From Candidatus Bathyarchaeota archaeon (GTDB lineage: Archaea > Thermoproteota > Bathyarchaeia > 40CM-2-53-6 > RBG-13-38-9), in the NCBI GenBank assembly GCA_026015225.1, contig JAOZGV010000125.1, forward strand, positions 1 through 7,688: DNA of 7,688 bases. Reading direction: 5' to 3'. A model generated the notes under the pieces. It saw only the letters and a list, made by a program, of their open reading frames with translations. It was not told the DNA's origin and made no database searches. A program made the position numbers and the translations under genes. This document shows, one piece after another, positions 6,041 through 7,688 of this stretch; position 1 is the stretch's first letter; each line of letters starts with the position of its first letter.

Positions 6041-6068
6041 TTCAAAATTTAATTTTCTTAATTTTGAA
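6041..6068. repeat. 9-bp inverted repeat between the tRNA and the winged-helix gene
   Basis: TTCAAAATT (6041-6049) and AATTTTGAA (6060-6068) are perfect inverted copies with a 10-base spacer. It lies between converging transcripts (tRNA on plus, winged-helix gene on minus), so it may act as a weak two-way 3' hairpin. Being only A/T-rich, it could also be chance. Confidence 0.4.
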
Positions 6069-6131
6069 TCCTCAATTAACTATTGTCGAATCCTTTGTTA
6101 TTAGTATAGTATCATTAATCATGTTTCGTAT

Positions 6132-6416
6132 CTATAGAATGAATCCAAATGCACTCGCAAATTTTTCAAATTTATTGAATTCTTTCAAAAATTCACGACC
6201 TTTTTCAGTTAGTTTGTATGTTTTTGATCCAATTTCAATTTCATCAACTAATCCTATCGACTTTAACTTATCCAGATATTTATTCAATCTATCATGGGAA
6301 AGGTTTGCTTTATAGAGTATCCTAGTAGGCTTCGATTCCTTTTCTTGTTTTATAACGTTTAATATATCAACTAGAATTTTTAGTTCCGAACGATATTTTG
6401 CTGGTTTATCATTCAT
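6132..6416 (-). CDS. Winged helix-turn-helix protein (HTH_45-like)
   Basis: A 94-residue DNA-binding protein, probably a transcriptional regulator. The pattern is typical of the archaeal HTH_45 winged helix: YRSELKILVDILNVIKQ (about 8-24), TRILYKANLSHDRLNKYLDKLKSIGLV (about 31-57, the helix-turn-helix with recognition helix near SHDRLNKYL), a short wing (IEIGSKTYKL) and the ending TEKGREFLKEF. No ligand or membrane domain is present. Its ATG overlaps the stop of the upstream membrane-protein gene in ATGA (6413-6416), so the two proteins are made by coupled translation and probably work together. Its targets are unknown; it could equally bind DNA as an architectural protein. Confidence 0.88.
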   Translation of the reverse strand: MNDKPAKYRSELKILVDILNVIKQEKESKPTRILYKANLSHDRLNKYLDKLKSIGLVDEIEIGSKTYKLTEKGREFLKEFNKFEKFASAFGFIL

Positions 6417-6988
6417 TTATTACTGGACACCCGAAGCAACATTGTTAAAAGAGAAATGAAACCCATTAATTGCATGGTATGTGCAACTAAGAAAGACAAG
6501 CCACTGTATCTTACCAGTGGAAATGTTACATGGCTGGCAGCTATTAAAGCGAATCCTATAAGAACTAAAAACGAGTTTATATTTTTTCTTACTATGTAGT
6601 TAATAGCACACTGACAGGTTATATAAGCAGTTAAAAAGAAGATAATTAACTCAGGAATATACCCATACTGAATAATAATAACTGGGAAGATAAAACTCAT
6701 CGAGGAAGTAATGTTTTTAGTTTGTTTTAAGTAAGTAAAAATTAGAAGACCATATGCTATTAATTCTGTAATGAAAAAAATGAAATAACCGAAATTAGAG
6801 AGCGATATTGCTAATCGACTAGGTCTTATCATAAAATAACGAGTGGTTATACCATAGACCAATAAACCTACTCCAAGCAAGGTAAAACTAAAGTGAAGAT
6901 TAAGAAGAGCCCTATCCTTCAATAGTCTAAATCCTTTAAATGCAAAGAAACCTATTAAGAACGCTACAACGGCATCTATGATTTGCAT
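6413..6988 (-). CDS. Multi-spanning membrane protein (about seven helices), unknown function
   Basis: A 191-residue integral membrane protein from ATG 6988. Hydrophobic helices lie at about 4-20, 31-48, 62-87, 95-110, 112-131, 137-158 and 165-187, with short loops and a positively charged stretch (KGFRLLKDR, about 18-26) after the first helix. Histidines H32, H153 and H170 sit in or beside the membrane segments. I do not recognise a named family, although similar proteins next to winged-helix genes seem familiar from thaumarchaea and crenarchaea. The start is uncertain: a TTG at 7027 would add 13 residues. I prefer ATG 6988 because it begins directly before helix 1 and a TATA-like GCTTTTATT lies about 24 bases upstream. 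Its overlap with the winged-helix gene suggests a membrane sensor with a DNA-binding output. Confidence 0.82.
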   Translation of the reverse strand: MQIIDAVVAFLIGFFAFKGFRLLKDRALLNLHFSFTLLGVGLLVYGITTRYFMIRPSRLAISLSNFGYFIFFITELIAYGLLIFTYLKQTKNITSSMSFIFPVIIIQYGYIPELIIFFLTAYITCQCAINYIVRKNINSFLVLIGFALIAASHVTFPLVRYSGLSFLVAHTMQLMGFISLLTMLLRVSSNK

Positions 6989-7007
6989 AATAAAATCAAT
7001 AGTGAAG

Positions 7008-7016
7008 AATAAAAGC
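7008..7016 (-). promoter_or_regulatory. Possible TATA box of the membrane protein / winged-helix operon
   Basis: GCTTTTATT on the minus strand is centred about 24 bases before ATG 6988, fitting leaderless transcription from that codon. If the TTG at 7027 is the real start, this element is internal and the assignment is wrong. Confidence 0.3.
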
Positions 7017-7027
7017 AATCTATTCAA

Positions 7028-7254
7028 TAGTAATCATCAACCAAAACAATATGATCTAGATTAAAGTATCAATTTTTTAACTTGTTATATTTTACATTTA
7101 TGAATGAATAGTACATTTCTACAGATATTTTTAGACTTATCTTGTACTTGAAGAGGTCTAAGATATTTCTTGAAATCTTATTCTATATTTCCTAATTTAT
7201 AATTTAAGCCCAGATAGAAATTTTTTTAATATTTGAAGCGGCCGCTATGAATTA
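7028..7254. other. Intergenic region between the PrsW-like gene and the membrane-protein operon
   Basis: There is no credible ORF in these AT-rich 227 bases. They hold an inverted repeat (7131-7161) and a 10-bp GC palindrome (7237-7246) just after the PrsW stop. No A-run that would read as a minus-strand terminator is evident. Confidence 0.5.
7131..7161. repeat. Imperfect inverted repeat in the intergenic region
   Basis: TTAGACTT (7131-7138) pairs with AGGTCTAA (7154-7161), with one G-T pair and a 15-base loop. The octamer AGATATTT also occurs as a direct repeat on either side (7123-7130 and 7161-7168). It could be a 3' hairpin of the PrsW gene or an operator; evidence is weak. Confidence 0.35.
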
Positions 7255-7688
7255 TCATTCCATAATTTCTTCCGTCGTTCTATTGTATAGACGCCAAGAA
7301 ATATAATATGTCAATACTAAAGATAAACCTCCGCCTATAAACCAAAGTAATCCAAAAAAAGCTGAGAAATTATTTAAGAAATGAAGAAAAACTACTAAAA
7401 GATAGAAAGGTACTGGATTTCTCCTTGCGATGCCATATGCAACAATTGAGGTACTTGCAGCATGGAAAAGAATTGCCGGTAATCTTAGAAGAAGCGGCGC
7501 TCCCAATAAAAGAATGTAGACTAAAAATTCTGAGAACCCGAAACCTAATCCAACAAAGAAACCTAACGTGAATAGTGATCTTTCAGTTTCACAATGACGG
7601 TAGAATAATGGATAGGCTTTAGCAAATTCTTCAATAAGAGGGGTGAAGACCGCCGTCGAACATATTGAGGCGTACAGTAGGGGCATTA
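7255..7688 (-). CDS. PrsW-family intramembrane protease, C-terminal part, cut by window edge
   Basis: Membrane-embedded protease of the PrsW type (MEROPS M82-like), a family that in Bacillus cuts an anti-sigma factor. Counting from the methionine at 7686, the four family motifs are present in order: EEFAK (E19, E20), GFGFSE (48-53), LFHAAST (H75) and HFLNN (H102, N105). Each lies in or next to a hydrophobic helix, giving about four helices here. The frame is open to the window edge. In PrsW proteins the EE motif normally follows a longer N-terminal membrane region, so the 143 residues seen are very likely a partial gene. The same superfamily includes CAAX-type and other ABI-like membrane proteases. 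Substrate unknown. It lies upstream on the same strand as the membrane protein / winged-helix pair, with a 227-266-base gap, so separate transcription is likely. Confidence 0.88.
   Translation of the reverse strand, partial: MPLLYASICSTAVFTPLIEEFAKAYPLFYRHCETERSLFTLGFFVGLGFGFSEFLVYILLLGAPLLLRLPAILFHAASTSIVAYGIARRNPVPFYLLVVFLHFLNNFSAFFGLLWFIGGGLSLVLTYYISWRLYNRTTEEIME

Noticed and set aside
6064..6315. Open frame of 83 codons on the plus strand
   Set aside because: It lies opposite the winged-helix gene, has no recognisable protein pattern, and the minus-strand product matches a known fold.
7161..7179. AAGAT...ATCTT near-palindrome in the intergenic region
   Set aside because: The stem needs bulges and leaves almost no loop; likely chance in AT-rich DNA.

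Overview
The window is AT-rich (roughly one third G+C by eye) and archaeal. The signs are a tRNA gene with three bulge-helix-bulge introns, TATA-like boxes about 24-26 bases before start codons with little or no leader, a GGTGA-type ribosome binding site, a crenarchaeal-style 2-oxoacid:ferredoxin oxidoreductase with fused gamma and alpha subunits, an apparent DUF2153 protein and an HTH_45-like winged-helix protein. Together these point to the TACK branch (Thermoproteota). A Nitrososphaeria- or Bathyarchaeia-like lineage is my best guess, but the sequence alone does not prove it.

Layout, left to right. Bases 2-1942 (+) encode the C-terminal three quarters of a SERCA-type P-type Ca2+ ATPase, cut by the window edge, with the classic calcium-ligand side chains present. 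A small thioredoxin-fold protein with a CPYC active site follows on the same strand (2097-2480). It converges on the minus-strand pair for 2-oxoacid:ferredoxin oxidoreductase: gamma-alpha fusion (5197-3476), then beta (3470-2616), with a 5-base gap. Upstream of that pair, also on minus, is a small DUF2153-like soluble protein (5671-5354).

The most striking element is at 5845-6014 (+): a tRNA-Pro(UGG) gene split into four exons by three introns. Two introns (48 and 23 nt) lie in the D-loop and leave a 6-nt exon between them. The third (22 nt) is at the canonical 37/38 site. Removing all three gives a 77-nt tRNA with every stem paired and an encoded CCA.

The right end is a minus-strand membrane-protein region: a roughly seven-helix membrane protein (6988-6413) overlapping by 4 bases a 94-residue winged-helix regulator (6416-6132), and, 227-266 bases upstream of them depending on the start used, the C-terminal part of a PrsW-family membrane protease cut by the right window edge (7688-7255).

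The first part reads as ordinary metabolism and homeostasis: calcium export, thiol redox, and 2-oxoacid oxidation feeding ferredoxin. The right part looks like a membrane-linked sensing or regulatory module; that functional reading is inference. I saw no CRISPR array, insertion sequence or rRNA.
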